Below, one piece after another: positions 25,730-37,289 of a stretch of DNA of 64,000 nt (the stretch's first letter is position 1; every line of letters starts with the position of its first letter). The position numbers and the translations under genes are program-made. The stretch lies in assembly GCA_965649825.1 (NCBI GenBank), contig OZ287704.1, positions 868,001 to 932,000 of the forward strand, written 5' to 3'. The stretch comes from Penicillus capitatus (Eukaryota > Chlorophyta). The notes beneath the pieces are model-generated. The model saw nothing but the letters and a program-made list of their open reading frames with translations. It made no database searches and was not told where the DNA came from.

Positions 25730-26347
25730 GCGATGAGGAATGCCCAATGAAGGCGTTTCGATTTTTTTGGTTCCATTGGAGAGGCATTGCCGTTGATGCT
25801 CTCCTTTTGTGTTCCTATATTTTCTAGACAACAGCTGGCCAGCTTTGCAGCTCTTTTGAAAATTTCTCCATTCTTGATGGCATCGATGTTGACGAACGAC
25901 GATCGTTGATGCTGTCTCTATCCAAAGACTTACTTGTCTGTAAATCTGTCTGCCTGTCTGCCTGCCTACATGTCTGTAGCCAACCAGACATTGTTCTCAT
26001 TTTGATATTCTGTATCTAGCTTATTGTTATTAATTCAAAGGGGGATGACTCATGTATCAAGCATACATGACTCAATGTCCATGTGCGCTCTCGAACGCGA
26101 ACGTGGCGTTCTGGCTATCAGATAGCAAAACAGGATCGATGAGGTGCTACTCGCGACTAGAAACAGATGCCAGTTGTAAAATCGTAAGAAAACACATGCT
26201 CTATAAAGAACACCATCTTGTCCGACATTTTCAGCTTGATAAAAAAGTTCACAAATGTGTTGGACGCACCATCTGTCGTCGTAAAATACTCTTTTGTTGG
26301 CCTTGACTGGCCCTGCCCTGCCATTCCTCATACAGCCTCGTGTCTTT
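25730..26347. other. convergent 3' flanks with CTGT/CTGC microsatellite
   Basis: The 3' flanks of the WRKY gene and of the F-box/ankyrin gene. Bases 25938-25980 hold an imperfect tetranucleotide run of CTGT and CTGC. Short frames on both strands (26050-26331) overlap each other and resemble nothing known. Confidence 0.5.
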
Positions 26348-28563
26348 TCACCAACGGTGGTGACGTCCGATTCTGTGACATCTATAAAGCTTTGGTTTTG
26401 TCAGCCAGCGAGCCAAGCCTCCTTCTCGTGTCAATCGACTGACGATCTTTGAGTGGCGCTGTTGATCGGCATAGTACAGTGCCGTGAAGCCTTTTGGATC
26501 GGTCCGATTCACATCAACCCCCAGTTCAATCAACTTCTCCACCACACTGCTCCATCCATTCGAGGCAGCATAGTGCAGCAATGTATTGCCGGTACTGTCT
26601 CTCTCATTCAGTTCCTCACCACGAAGTTCCAGAGATTCCAGCAGAGATTCAACGAGAGAGGCATGGCCATAACGGGCCGCCAGCATTAAAGGCATAGTCC
26701 CATCGACATCTTTGGCGCAGGGATCGGCGCCGCTCTCCAAAAGAAATCGAATGATCTTCCATTTTCCGTTGCGCACTGCCACGTGCAAAGGCGTTGAGAA
26801 TTCATAACAGGCGCCTTCATTGACATCCATGCCGCTCTCGACCATAAATCTCAGCAGATCGAGATCTGCCATCCGAGCAGCATAACATATGGGTGCCAGA
26901 AGATCGAGATCGACCAGATGCGGATCGGCACCCTGTTGCAGCAGCTCTGTGATAATGTCGCGAGCTCTCCATGTCACCGCCACGTGCAGTGGCGTCCGAT
27001 TCGATCCATCGAAGGCATTGACATCTGCATTGGCCGAAAGCAGCATCCTGGTCACGACCAAGTTGCCGGAAGCGGCAGCCAAATGCAGTGGTGTGCGACC
27101 ATCTTCCGTGCAATGTGCATCGACACGTGCACCCAGATCCAATAGAGAACGAACGCCTAGATACAGCATCGATGTGTCATGGATATGATGTGACATCTGA
27201 CGATGGATGGGCACCTGGAATATCTCCTCTGTGAACAGCAAAGTGTAAAGCAGTGCTGCAGTCATAGTTATCGTCTGTCTCCAGCGTGTACGCAGGATTG
27301 CCGTAGTCAATGTCCGCTCCGTAATCCACCAGTAGTTTCATCAAATCGTAGCGTCCTTTTGCAGCTAACTCGGACAGAATGGATGGTGTAAAATACTCTC
27401 CACTCACCAGCATACCATGTCGACTGGCAGATTTCAAAAAAGATTCAATGAGATGATAATCAAGGGTCTTTGTCACTCTCTGTAGCGCTAATTCTGGAAT
27501 ACGTATAGTTGATACATGAACAGAAGGATGCATTGCAGATCTCAACGATGCCACATCCATGCCATAAGAATTGACTAATTTCAGTTCTCTAAGACGTGGC
27601 ATCTGTGGTAGGATACTAAAGTCTCGAGCAACCCATGCTTCAGATGGACAGGCGATCGCAAGGGAGGTCAAACGGGGGAACTTTGATGCCAAACATTGGA
27701 GACACTGTGGTGTGAGCTCCATGCACCCATCGAGTGAGAGATCCTCCAGAAATGGCATCGCTGGCAAAGACTGAAGGGACTCGAGATGGATGCCCGACTC
27801 GAACAGAACGAGACGGCGGAGTGAAGGAATGCCTGCGAGACAGCCGAACGAGAGAGATTCCTGTTCAGCTGTATACTGCATCACAGCCAGTTCTGTCAGA
27901 TCCTGCATTCCTTCCAAAAATCCGCACGCTTCTCTGCAACACACACGTGTCAGACGGTCTCATGTCGTCATCTCACACATCTCACTTCCAATCGGGTGTC
28001 ACATGGGTGAGCAAGAGACTCTTAATGGAAGAAAAATGTCGCAGATGGTGGTAATCATCGAGGACAAAGTTGGAACAGTTATGTACGGCGAGTTTTTCCA
28101 ACTGTTTCCAGGCCAAGTTTTGGCAACGCAGTGTCTGAAAAATGTCACCATCCACAGACAGTTCTTTAAGATGTTTACATGGATGGAGCGCTTCGAAACC
28201 TTTCATCACTTTCCCTTTGCAGTTCTTCAAAACGAGTCGCTCCAGATGTTGACAGTTGCCAAGATCGTGCATGAACTGATGGTTTTGGGATGAAATATCG
28301 AAGGCAGCATGCGCTGCAATGTCACGGAGATTTTGAAACTTTTTCGAGATTTGGTTGGTCGCAAAATCTCCAGAAATTCTGATAGAGAGGCACTCCAAAC
28401 GTGAGTCCACATGCTGCTTCCAAGCCCTGCAAACGCTGCGCAGATTTTTCAGCACCTCCTTATCTTCCGACGTGTCCAGGCGAGAAAGCAGAACCGTAAA
28501 GATATCACCGGGGAGTGCATCCCAATCGGTGCATGTACCCGTAGACGAGGACGTCTCTTCCAC
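26348..28563 (-). CDS. F-box / leucine-rich repeat / ankyrin repeat protein
   Basis: Three exons. The start at 28563 (MEETSSSTGTCTDWDAL) opens an F-box-like segment, DALPGDIFTVLLSRLDT...LKNLRSVCRAWKQHVDSRL. About ten LRRs of the RNI/F-box type follow (CQHLERLVLKNCKGK; CKHLKELSVDGD; MPFLEDLSLDGCMELTPQC; FPRLTSLAIA). After a hinge and an intron containing GTCACATC, at least seven ankyrin repeats follow, with classic TPLHxAAxxGxxxxVxxLL patterns (GRTPLHLAAASGNLVVTRML; RTPLHVAVTWRARDI; STPLHVAVRNGKWKIIRFL; GNTLLHYAASNGWSSVVEKL). F-box proteins recruit substrates to SCF ubiquitin ligases; the two repeat arrays would bind targets. F-box plus LRR or F-box plus ankyrin are both known; all three in one chain is uncommon. 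The substrate is unknown. Confidence 0.82.
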
Positions 28564-28761
28564 TGCCTAGCAACAATCGTAGAGATGTGTCATGGCGTTG
28601 TCTTTTGAAAGGTCGCGTCGGAAAAGAGCACCGACGCGGAGACGCTGTTTACCGTTCGTGTGACGACCCAGTCGACGGCACGTGCAAACAAATCCATTCG
28701 CGAGGCAAGACGTTAACGATGGAGCAGATGGTCTATCGACCAATGGCCATGCAACAACGCG

Positions 28762-30325
28762 TCAAATCTTCTTAACGATTTGTACAATGTCCTCATCTTC
28801 TAAAACATGTTCTTTACCAACTCTCTGCGGACGATGGCGCACACTTGTACCCCAGACCTAGATAAAAAAGAGTGAGAAATGAGTGAGAAATGATAGGGCA
28901 GACAAGTGCATGTTTAAATTGCTTCAGAATGGTTTTATGGATCTTGTTGCAGAAATCTTCGACCATGCATCTTGCACGAGGCAGCACGACAGGATCTTCA
29001 TAGTCTGGCAATTTGCCCTTCGGTTTTGTATAGACGCGTACCAGATCGAGATATTCCCAGATCATTTCGACAAGTCCATCCAGATTCCATTCGTGATAGG
29101 CGCAGATGGGACAGTAGTGTGGCATCTGATCTAACACATTCAGCTCTTCCAGAGTGATCTGATCGATCTTATTGATCACATAGATCACGGGAACATAGAC
29201 GCGACTGCCTTCGATGACATCGACAACGTCATCGATCTCGCAGTCATCTTTGCAATGCACATCGGCATTGTGTATCCTGTATTCTGCACAGACAGCCTTG
29301 ACAGCCTCGATATCCAGTTTCGGATTCTTCACCCCGGACGTAAAACTGATCCCTAAACGCACATTGAATGTTGCAGGCTTCGAGGGGAAGGCAGATAACG
29401 TGACCTCCTTTGTCTTTTTTGCGAAACGCAATGTTTGGAGGTGTCTTATTGATCCGGATGCCAAATCCTTCCAGTTCATGCTCGATGAGTTTTTTGTGCG
29501 TAATGGGCTTCAGACAATCCAGCACGATGAGAATCATGTCACAGGACTTGGCAGAACTGATCACCTAATGCGCCATTCTCACACATGTCATCCTCGAATG
29601 TAGCAAGAGCAACCTGTCGACCTCGACCTTTTCCATCCTTCGCTCCTTCGATGATCCCCGGAAGATCGACCACTTGAATCTTCGCACCTGCCGAAATCGC
29701 GCATCGAACAAAGCAGAAGCAGCCAAGGTCCTACTCGCCTCTATAACGAATGATGCCAGGAACGGCCGTCAATGTCGTAAATTCGTAAGCGGCTGCCTAT
29801 GTCATTGAAGTCCATAGCAATACAGGGCACAGATGTGGCGAACTTCGGAGAATGTCCCTGTCAGTTTTGTCAGCAAGGTCGATTTTCCAACCGAAGGAAA
29901 TCCTGACATCCTCGCAGGCAATGCTCTAAGGCGTCGGCGTATGTCGTGGTCTTACCGACGAGGCCAATCCTTGCATCTCCGACCTTCTGCACATCGAATC
30001 CTGTCGTCTCAAGCTGTCAGTCCTGTCCATCGGGTCAGTTGCTTCAATGCATTTACCTTCACCTTTCCCACCTCCACCTCCACCAGACGCAGGCTCGATC
30101 AATTCACGGCGCAATTTCGCAAGCTTTGCCTAAGAACGAGCACACGTGAGGTCACACTGTCACACACGAGAAGTCCCTCCACCTTTAGTAGTCCCAAATG
30201 CCCTGCCGTCGCCTTGTTCTTCTGTGTTCGAGCCATCTACATAGAGAGATCGGTCACTGCACTCTAAGGAATGCACAAAGCACTTCGTCCTCGATTTCTT
30301 TAATCTTCTGCATGACAGAGGCCAT
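28762..30325 (-). CDS. DRG1: developmentally regulated GTP-binding protein DRG1
   Basis: Many short exons. The start at 30325 gives [14 protein letters not shown] and, after an intron, [38 protein letters not shown] and [16 protein letters not shown]. The P-loop then reads [12 protein letters not shown]. Then come [20 protein letters not shown] (G3), the family block [23 protein letters not shown], the G4 motif NKID, and the TGS domain at the C-terminus ([58 protein letters not shown]). A 52-nt intron follows KDKGG and restores the frame of the family sequence. DRG1 binds ribosomes with its DFRP1 partner and assists translation. Its start codon is 96 bp from that of the divergent SF3A2 gene. 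Confidence 0.93.
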
Positions 30326-30421
30326 GGTGAAGTCGAGGTCTCTCAAACGAAACAATGTCTGCCACGAGAGGTCACGTCAAACGTCATTCGTGCTGCATCG
30401 ATATCGGGTTTTGTGTCCGCG

Positions 30422-31471
30422 ATGAGTTTTCTCGATGCACGCGAGCATGGAGCGAAGCCTGGGTCAGGCGGCGTCGCCAGTGCTCAGCAGGAAGGCATCG
30501 ACCGTCGTGAACGACTGCGTCGACTGGCCCTCGAAACCATCGACCTATCAAAGGACCCCTACTATATGCGCAATCATCTGGGACAGATCGAATGCCGTCT
30601 CTGTCTAACACTACACAGCAATGAAGGAAACTACTTGGCGCACACTCAAGTGCGATATCCTGCCGCGATGACTGGAGAGAGATATTGTTGATGGGTGGTC
30701 TGTTGCAGGGTAAACGCCATCAACAGAATCTGGCCAAGCGTGCGGCGCGGGAAGCTGCCGAGAAGCCAATGATGCCCATGGCTGTCAAACGTGTCCAGCC
30801 AAAGAAAACAGGCAACATCTCGCCATCCTCCATCATCCCAGATGACCCTTTTCTCTGTATGTAGTGAAGATCGGTCGACCAGGGTACCGTGTTACCAAAC
30901 AATTCAATCCGGAGACCTGTCAACGATCCTTGCTCTTTCAAGTGTGCCCGCCTTGCGAAAAAGGATTGGATCTGTCAGCTCACTCGTTTTGCATATGCAC
31001 AGATCGAATACCCCGAAATCGAAGAAGACTTTGTTCCGCGCCATCGATTCATGTCATCTTTTGAACAACGCGTCGAAGCGGCTGACAAGAGCTATCAGTA
31101 CTTGCTGTTTGCTGCGGAACCCTATGAGGTCATCGCCTTCAAGATTCCCAATTCGGATATTGATCGAGCTGAAGACAAATTCTTCACTTATTGGTTCGTA
31201 CACCCTGCCTGTGCCCGATGCCAAATTCGGAGTCTTTGTTGTCCACTAGGGACCCCGACAGCAAAATCTTCTCACTCCAACTCCACTTCAAACACGGTAT
31301 GACACGATCTTGATCCTGCGATTAATGGCGATCGCGTTTTTAGAGAGCGCAGTGCATCGTGGAATGGGTGTGCCGCCGCCGCCTCCGGGTCAAATGATGC
31401 CGCCGCCTCCATTGCCTCCGATGCCAGGCATGTTCCGGCCACAGGCGCCCATGACACAGCATCACATATAG
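30422..31471 (+). CDS. SF3A2: splicing factor 3A subunit 2 (SF3A2 / PRP11)
   Basis: Several exons. The N-terminus HGAKPGSGGVASAQQ, RRERLRRLALETIDLSKDPY and the matrin-type zinc finger CRLCLTLHSNEGNYLAHTQ then GKRHQQNL (C2H2, His ligands across an intron) match SF3A2 almost word for word. They are followed by VKIGRPGYRVTKQFNPETC, SLLFQ, IEYPEIEEDFVPRHRFMSS, FEQRVEAADKSYQYLLFAAE and PYEVIAFKIPN. A 61-nt intron separates SLLFQ from IEYPEI. The C-terminus is proline-rich (GVPPPPPGQMMPPPPLPPMP), as in animals and plants. SF3A2 is part of the U2 snRNP SF3a complex needed for branch-site binding. Confidence 0.95.
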
Positions 31472-31862
31472 AAAGACGCTATTAGATGCAAAACGCGGCA
31501 CAATTCTGCACGTCTTGTTGCGCGGATCGTCGTCAAATGCGTCGCCGGCCGAAGCGTGGCGTTGTAGAGGCAAGCAGACGCTTGCCACGTCACATCAAGG
31601 GAATGCCATTTTGACACGCCACCGTCAACGTCACACTCAACGCGATGCGACATCCGTTGGTCTACCGTGCAAAATCTCCGAAACGTCACATCATGTTGCT
31701 TCAAGAACGGTGGCGCTATTGTCCTCGTTGTCTATTTTTTATCTCCTCTTCTCTTTTGCCGTTCATCTTGTTCCGAGTAAAGGCAATTGCGCCTGTTGTT
31801 GCTTTTTGCATTCCTCTTTCGCCGTCCTCGTCCATCTCTCCGCAAACCGCTCCCTTAGCGCA

Positions 31863-32608
31863 ATGCATTCCGCATGGCCGAGTGGTGTCGACATGCCGCT
31901 CGTCATCCCCCAAGAGAAACACGTTTCAAATATTGCAGGTAGAGCACATATTGGCAACGATCTGTTTGCGAGTATCTATTCTCGCAGTCGACTGTGATGG
32001 CGATGTTTCTCGAACGGCTGTGGCAACACGTAGCTTTTCGGATGAAGGTAAGAAGCACCGTCCACGATCCATGCTGATCCTTGGCATAGGCACATTGGGT
32101 ATCGACTCATTTCGATCTTCGAGCTCTTCCGACGTCTATGCGGCTATCACTCGCGCATCCTCATTTAAAAGACGAGTGCGCGATCGGCGTCATCCATACT
32201 ACAAAGTAAAAGAGCGATGCTCTATATACAACATCCGTCTAAGGCAAAGCGGAGAGTAGACGGAATTGTGTCGCTCGTGGGACGAGACCGGTTATTGTCG
32301 CTATGGCGCCCATTGCCAGGTAGGAACTGTCTATCCATGGAATGTGATGTGACTCTGTGGTGTGCGATAGTTTGCGCACGGCAAAGATGAGATTGTGCAT
32401 GTCCCCCGCCATCCCAAGTACAAAACTGTGGTAGGTACTATAAGAGGCTGTTGACAGGCATCCTGCATATTCTGTGTTGTGTCAGGCATGTCGATCCTTT
32501 TCGGCGAAAGGGCATTGTTACTACGGAACCCGTTGTCGGTTTCTGCACACGAGTGGAACATTTGTGCCTACAGAAACGACCAATTTTGTAAGGCTGCTTT
32601 CTCTCTAG
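31863..32608 (+). CDS. tandem CCCH zinc-finger protein (TTP/TIS11 type)
   Basis: Exons are short and joined by 45-60-nt introns. The start near 31863 (MHSAWPSGVDMPLV) leads to a serine-rich stretch and then two CCCH fingers with the TTP spacing C-x8-C-x5-C-x3-H. Finger 1 is YKTELCRSWDETGYCRYGAH then C-QFAH; finger 2 is ACRSFSAKGHCYYGTRCRFL then H. The linker HPKYKT between them and the YKTELC lead-in are the family's RNA-binding signatures. TTP-type proteins bind AU-rich elements in mRNA 3' UTRs and promote decay. The reading frame ends at TAG 32606-32608; an alternative splice there could give a longer C-terminus to about 32748. Two copies of GTCACATC (31589-31596 and 31685-31692) lie in its 5' flank. 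Confidence 0.83.
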
Positions 32609-33489
32609 AACCCTCCATCATTGCCCCTTGTCTCTGTGCTATGAAGATGAAGTTGAGTGAAAACGGAGGCTATTGCATTCATCGACTCCCGACATTCATT
32701 AAACTCTCGATGGGCTGCTCTGTAGAGAATAGTCCGGCTGAAGAATGAATATAACGAACGTGTGAATAGAGCTCGTTTTCTCAGAGGCATTTGGAGAATC
32801 TCTCCTGCAAGATTGAGTTTCTTTAATATTACGAATCCTGCTGGCAGTAGAAGACATTTGTTGTTTTTTCTGTTGTGATTGTGTTTTATCGACGGTGAGA
32901 TGGGAAGGTGTTTTGGTACCTTCTGGAGAAATTATTCATGTGGTCGAATCTCTGTTGGGTCGGGTGACCACAGAGTGCCACCTTTGGAAGAGGATTTCTT
33001 TCAAGGTTGCTGCACACCGTTGCTCTTTTTTCCGTTTTTTCACATTGTACGACATACTATGGCCGGCATGGTGTTAGACACCTGAGCTTGTAATCTTTGA
33101 TGCCATTGATCGTGATGTAACCCGTTACTGTTTCTGTTAGCGATTGTTCTGCCATACACCCTTCGCACTTGAAATTCCAACGGAGGATGATGATCACGGC
33201 TGTATGTATTCGCAATCATCTGCTGGTGATCCACGGAGGACACCTGCCGTGACGTCAGATGCTCGCCAAGCCGCATACTAACGCGGAAAGAAAGCAGAAA
33301 CGAGAAACGGGCATCAAGTAGAAGGTGTTAGGTTAAAACGTAGACAGTGGTCGAAAACCTGTCGAAGTTGTTTCTTCGTAAAAATCATATACATAAACTA
33401 CGACAGCATGGTGCCATTGCGTTTGATGCTGATGCAAGAGTCATACGTCGCATCAAGACTAGAACAAAAGGAAGACGGCCGTGACCAGC
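32609..33489. other. no gene recognised
   Basis: 3' flank of the CCCH gene and further non-coding sequence. Frames such as 33040-33276 (minus) and 32879-33085 (plus) show no family features. I see no repeat or RNA gene in it. Confidence 0.4.
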
Positions 33490-33965
33490 GAGGAGTCAAG
33501 TAGACATCTCTGCTTCCTTGTGCTCTTTCTCAAATAGTCTCAGCATCCGATCAAAGCCACTGGGCACAAATTCACGTCCTGATGTGCGAAAAGTCCACAT
33601 CCATCACTGAAGACACGAATCCCTGATGACCAACAACCACACAAATGTCCCATTGACATTTACGCCCTGCAACGAGCACCGTATCTTGTGGACTGTCCTA
33701 GCAGCATCCAAGCGGTGCATGTTGTACGTATGGACACTACAGTCTTCGGTTAGTCACAACGAAGCTCATGGCTTCCATTGGATACCAACTCGGCGTATTG
33801 CATCATGTCTACATAATAATTTGCGAATGGGAGAGTTGATCCCATGTCGGACTGCACAATGCTGCGATCCACACAGGTACTGCCTATCAAATCCGCCTCC
33901 GCTGGATTGAACTTGATGCATGTCATCAAATCTGGTTCTCCCACAATCTCTGTGTTGGCTGTGAT
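33490..33965 (-). pseudogene. decayed fragment of a SOF1/DCAF13-like WD40 gene
   Basis: Reading the minus strand, three frames in turn give pieces that line up in order with the SOF1/DCAF13 family. They are LMTCIKFNPAEADLIGSTCV then DRSIV (first frame), PMEAMSFVVTN (shifted), EDCSVHTYNMHRLDAARTVH (shifted again), then VMDVDFS and GREFVPSGFDRMLRLF. The shifts lie within a few tens of bases of one another, too close for introns of the usual size here. A stop also interrupts the stretch. The N-terminal repeats and the C-terminal lysine-rich tail of SOF1 are not visible. SOF1 is an essential nucleolar protein of 18S rRNA processing, so an intact copy should exist elsewhere. Confidence 0.62.
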
Positions 33966-34128
33966 CGGTGATGAACCTAGATGTACACACTAAAGAGACA
34001 CCTATGGCAAAACAGCACTTCTGTCAATGGTGTCTAGAGCGCGATGGGACTCTCTCTTCCAGAAATGTCCAATGACACAAGTAATGTCGATAGCTACAAG
34101 AGAAGAAAGAAAGCAATCGTTAGAACAG

Positions 34129-34228
34129 ATTTTTGTCCCGGAGTATCTCCCAGATGGACGCCCCCTGGTTAAACAGGATCTGTGTAACCAGGGGACGTTC
34201 ATCTGGCGGATAGACCGCAGACAAAAAT
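34129..34228. repeat. 100-nt imperfect inverted repeat (long hairpin)
   Basis: Bases 34129-34170 are the inverted match of 34186-34228, about 85% identical over 42-43 bp with a 15-nt loop (34171-34185). The ends are ATTTTTGTC and GACAAAAAT. No long open frame uses the arms. It could be a small non-autonomous DNA element or fold into a pre-miRNA-like RNA. Confidence 0.7.
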
Positions 34229-34334
34229 TGTGATACATCTCGAAACCGATAACGGTTGTCGAGAGACCCGAGTTGGTGAGTAAGAAAGATGGAAGATTTG
34301 AGAGGCGAATCACCTCCCCCAGAGAGTGCGGCCG

Positions 34335-34545
34335 ATGGGCCCGAGCCCGCTCGACGCGGTGGCGAACGGATCGCCACCGCGGAGAGCCGCTTCGTCGCGG
34401 CCAGAGAGCCCGAGCCCGCTCGACGCAGACGGACTGGCCGTTGTGCGGAGCACCGCTTCGTCGCGGCAATGGGCTCGAGCCCGCTCGACGCGGCGGCGAA
34501 CGGATCGCCACCGCGGAGCGCCGCGTGGTCGCATCCGAACCTGCA
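34335..34545. repeat. GC-rich tandem repeat, about three units of 66-69 bp
   Basis: Each unit begins CGAGCCCGCTCGACGC and contains GCGAACGGATCGCCACCGCG (units 1 and 3) and CGCTTCGTCGCGGC (units 1 and 2). GC content is far above that of the surroundings. The open frames across it on both strands are by-products of the repeat. Confidence 0.75.
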
Positions 34546-34684
34546 TGCACACGAACAAACAGAGGGAATGCTTTTGGGTACCTGGAGAGGTTGTCGAAGA
34601 AATCCAAGAAACTTGGCGAGTATCGTCGGACGAAGTGAATTGTTTTTTGCTGTCAAACTCGAGTTAAATAGTCTTCTGTTGTAG

Positions 34685-34890
34685 TAGATCCGACAGTTGA
34701 TCCGACGGCTGACTGGAGATCCGACGGCTGACCGGAGATCCGACGGCTGGCCCTACGGCTGGCCAGTGATCCGACAATTGATCCGACGGCTGGCCCTACG
34801 GCTGGCCAGTGATCCGACAATTGATCCGACGGCTGGCCCTACGGCTGGCCAGTGATCCGACAATTGATCCGACGGCTGGCCAGAGATCCG
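34685..34890. repeat. minisatellite with 43-bp unit
   Basis: Exact 43-bp units start at 34768 and 34811, with a partial one at 34854. Each begins GATCCGACAATTGATCCGAC and ends with a doubled GGCTGGCC motif. The 80 bp to the left hold degenerate copies of the same GATCCGACGGCTG core. Confidence 0.88.
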
Positions 34891-35257
34891 ATCATTTTCA
34901 ACTGTCGTTTCATCGATGCTGCATTAGAAAGATCATAGACATTTCGCTCGCAAGCTCTTTCTTCTGCTGAGCACCACAACTCCTCAGTATCATTGGCAGG
35001 TGACCCCGGAGCCGATTCGTTTGCCATCGGCGCCAGGCCCAAGCGATCGATTGTGACTGCTGCGGATAGCGGATACATTCGAATCGGAGTCCCGATCGAG
35101 CGTCCGAAAGCGAGGAAAACAATGCTCGATTCGCCACGTCGAAGAAATCGCGCCGATCCAGTTCGATCAGATATTTAGGATCTTTTACAGACGAACAAAC
35201 ACATTACATCAAGTCAGCCACTGGCTATCACATTGATCTATACGGCCACTATCTACT

Positions 35258-37286
35258 CTACACTGTTCGCTGTTGCTCATGATCCGACAACAATCCTGTG
35301 AGCTGATCAGCATTTGGTAGAGAAGGGGCATGTGTCAGGAGACACTCAGCCTGAGTCGTCTTGGGGAAGGCAATCACATCACGAATCGATGCACTTCCTG
35401 AGAGAAGCATTGCCAGACGATCGATGCCGAAGGCGATGCCTCCATGAGGAGGGGCGCCAGAATCCAAAGCATCCAGGAGAAACCCAAACTGATCCTGCAC
35501 TTCAGACAGCGACAAGCCGATCGTCGAAAACACCTTCTCCTGCATCTCTCTCCTGTAGTTTCTAAGACTCCCGCCTCCGATCTCATTGCCATTGAACACC
35601 AGATCATAAGCCATGGCCGTGACATGATTCCATGGACCCCGTTGAGGGATGGATGAGGGCTTGGGCGCCGTGAAAGGATGGTGAAGGCATTCGAATCTTT
35701 CCTCCTCTTCGTTCCACTCTACCAACGGAAAATCGACGATCCAAACAAGGCAGTACTGGCTCTCATCTGTGTCTCCCAGTTTTTTGCCAAGGTATGTCCT
35801 TAGTCGATCCAAGCTCTTGTTCACTGTCTTTTCATTATCGGCCACAATCAACAGCAGATCTCCTGGATGTGCTTCGCATGAAGAGATGAGATCTTTGGTC
35901 TGGAAGGCGGTGAAGCCATCCAGAACTGCCTTGCTTGCGTCGATCTCTCCTTCATCTTTGATTCGAATGTAGGTCAGACCTTTTGCCCCTGCTGACTGAA
36001 TCTCTTGTCCCACATCTCCCTTTGCCTTCAGTCTTGTATTCGACAGCCGTTGACCGTCTGGAATTCTGAGAGCTTTGACACGACCTCCGGATGCAATGCT
36101 GTCCGAAAAGACTTTAAAAGAAGACGCTTCTGCTATTGGTGAGATGTCGTAGAGGCGAAAGGGACATCGCAGATCTGGCCGATCGGTACCATACGAACGC
36201 ATAGCTTCTTCGTAGGTGAGTCTAGGAAACGGTCTCCGTACGTCCACACCCTTCATCTCTGCAAAGAGTTTGCTAACCATGTCTTCGATCAACGTCAAAA
36301 TGGATTCCATGTCCATGAAGGCCATTTCCATATCCAACTGTGTGAATTCCGGCTGCCGATCGGCACGAAGGTCTTCGTCACGGAAACACCGAGCGATCTG
36401 GTAATACCTAGATTCCACACACGTATAACCTGAGTGGCTATGATGGACAGATAGATGACCTATCAAATCCCGAAACCATGAGCATCTGTTTGAAGAGTTG
36501 CGGGCTCTGCGGAAGCGCATAATATTTTCCGGGCCGATTGCGTGAGGGGACGAGATAGTCACGTGCACCTTCGGGTGTCGCTTTTGTCAGAATGGGTGTC
36601 TCGATTTCGACGAATTCAGCCTCGTCCTCCAGATACCGTCGCAAACATTTCACCATTCTGTGACGCAAACGGAGATTTGCTGCCATGACGGGACGCCTCA
36701 GATCCAAAATCTTCTCCCTCAGCCGTATCTCTTCTCCCGGCATCTCTGTCTCTTCCGACCCGCTAATGGAAAAGGGCAAGATTTTCTTCATCGTGTTGAG
36801 CAGGGTGATGTGACAGGCCACAATTTCGAAGGAGCCGGTTGGAAGTAGAGGATTGGGTTGCATCCGCTGACGAACCTTTCCCGAAATACAGACAACGGAT
36901 TCCAACTTGAGCTCACGGCCTGCGGTCCAGACATCTGGCTGCGATGCACGATCTGTAGTGACTTGAACAATGCCACTCTGATCTCGAATATCCAAAAAGA
37001 GTATCTGACCGTGATCTCGACGTCGATCCACCCAGCCACAGATCTGAACCTCACGATCCACCATTTCATGCCCTACCTCTCCACAGTACAACGATCGACG
37101 TGGCCACGTTATCTCTGCCTCTCGTCCAGTCTTTTCCGAAACGCTAGTGGCGACACTCGATGCGTCTCGCTCGGCATGGCATCGAAATGTGAATGTCTTC
37201 GACGATCTGTGCAAGGCCAGCATCCGTGGTCGGAGCGTTTGTGTGACAATTGGCGGCAATCGCATGAGTGATCGGCACAGCATCAT
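35258..37286 (-). CDS. organellar (bacterial-type) aspartyl-tRNA synthetase
   Basis: Two exons (37286-36460 and 36407-35258) with a 52-nt intron encode 658 residues. The first ~60 are a basic Ser/Arg-rich targeting peptide (MMLCRSLMRLPPIVTQTLRP). The anticodon-binding OB fold reads VQICGWVDRRRDHGQILFLD. Class II motif 1 (FVEIETPILTKATPEGARDY), then YALPQSPQLFKQMLMVSGFD, motif 2 (RCFRDEDLRADRQPEFTQLD), a bacterial GAD insertion (GAKGLTYIRIKDEG) and motif 3 (PPHGGIAFGIDRLAMLLSG) follow. The insertion and length place it with bacterial AspRS (~590 residues), so it serves mitochondria, the plastid or both. An in-frame TAA that ends the upstream gene lies 3 bp before this ATG. Confidence 0.93.
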
Positions 37287-37289
37287 CGC

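Noticed and set aside
34289-34684. Overlapping 110-130-codon frames on both strands
   Set aside because: They arise from the GC-rich tandem repeat; peptide repeats follow the DNA period.
34685-34890. CRISPR-like array
   Set aside because: Repeats are contiguous without unique spacers, and the genome is eukaryotic.
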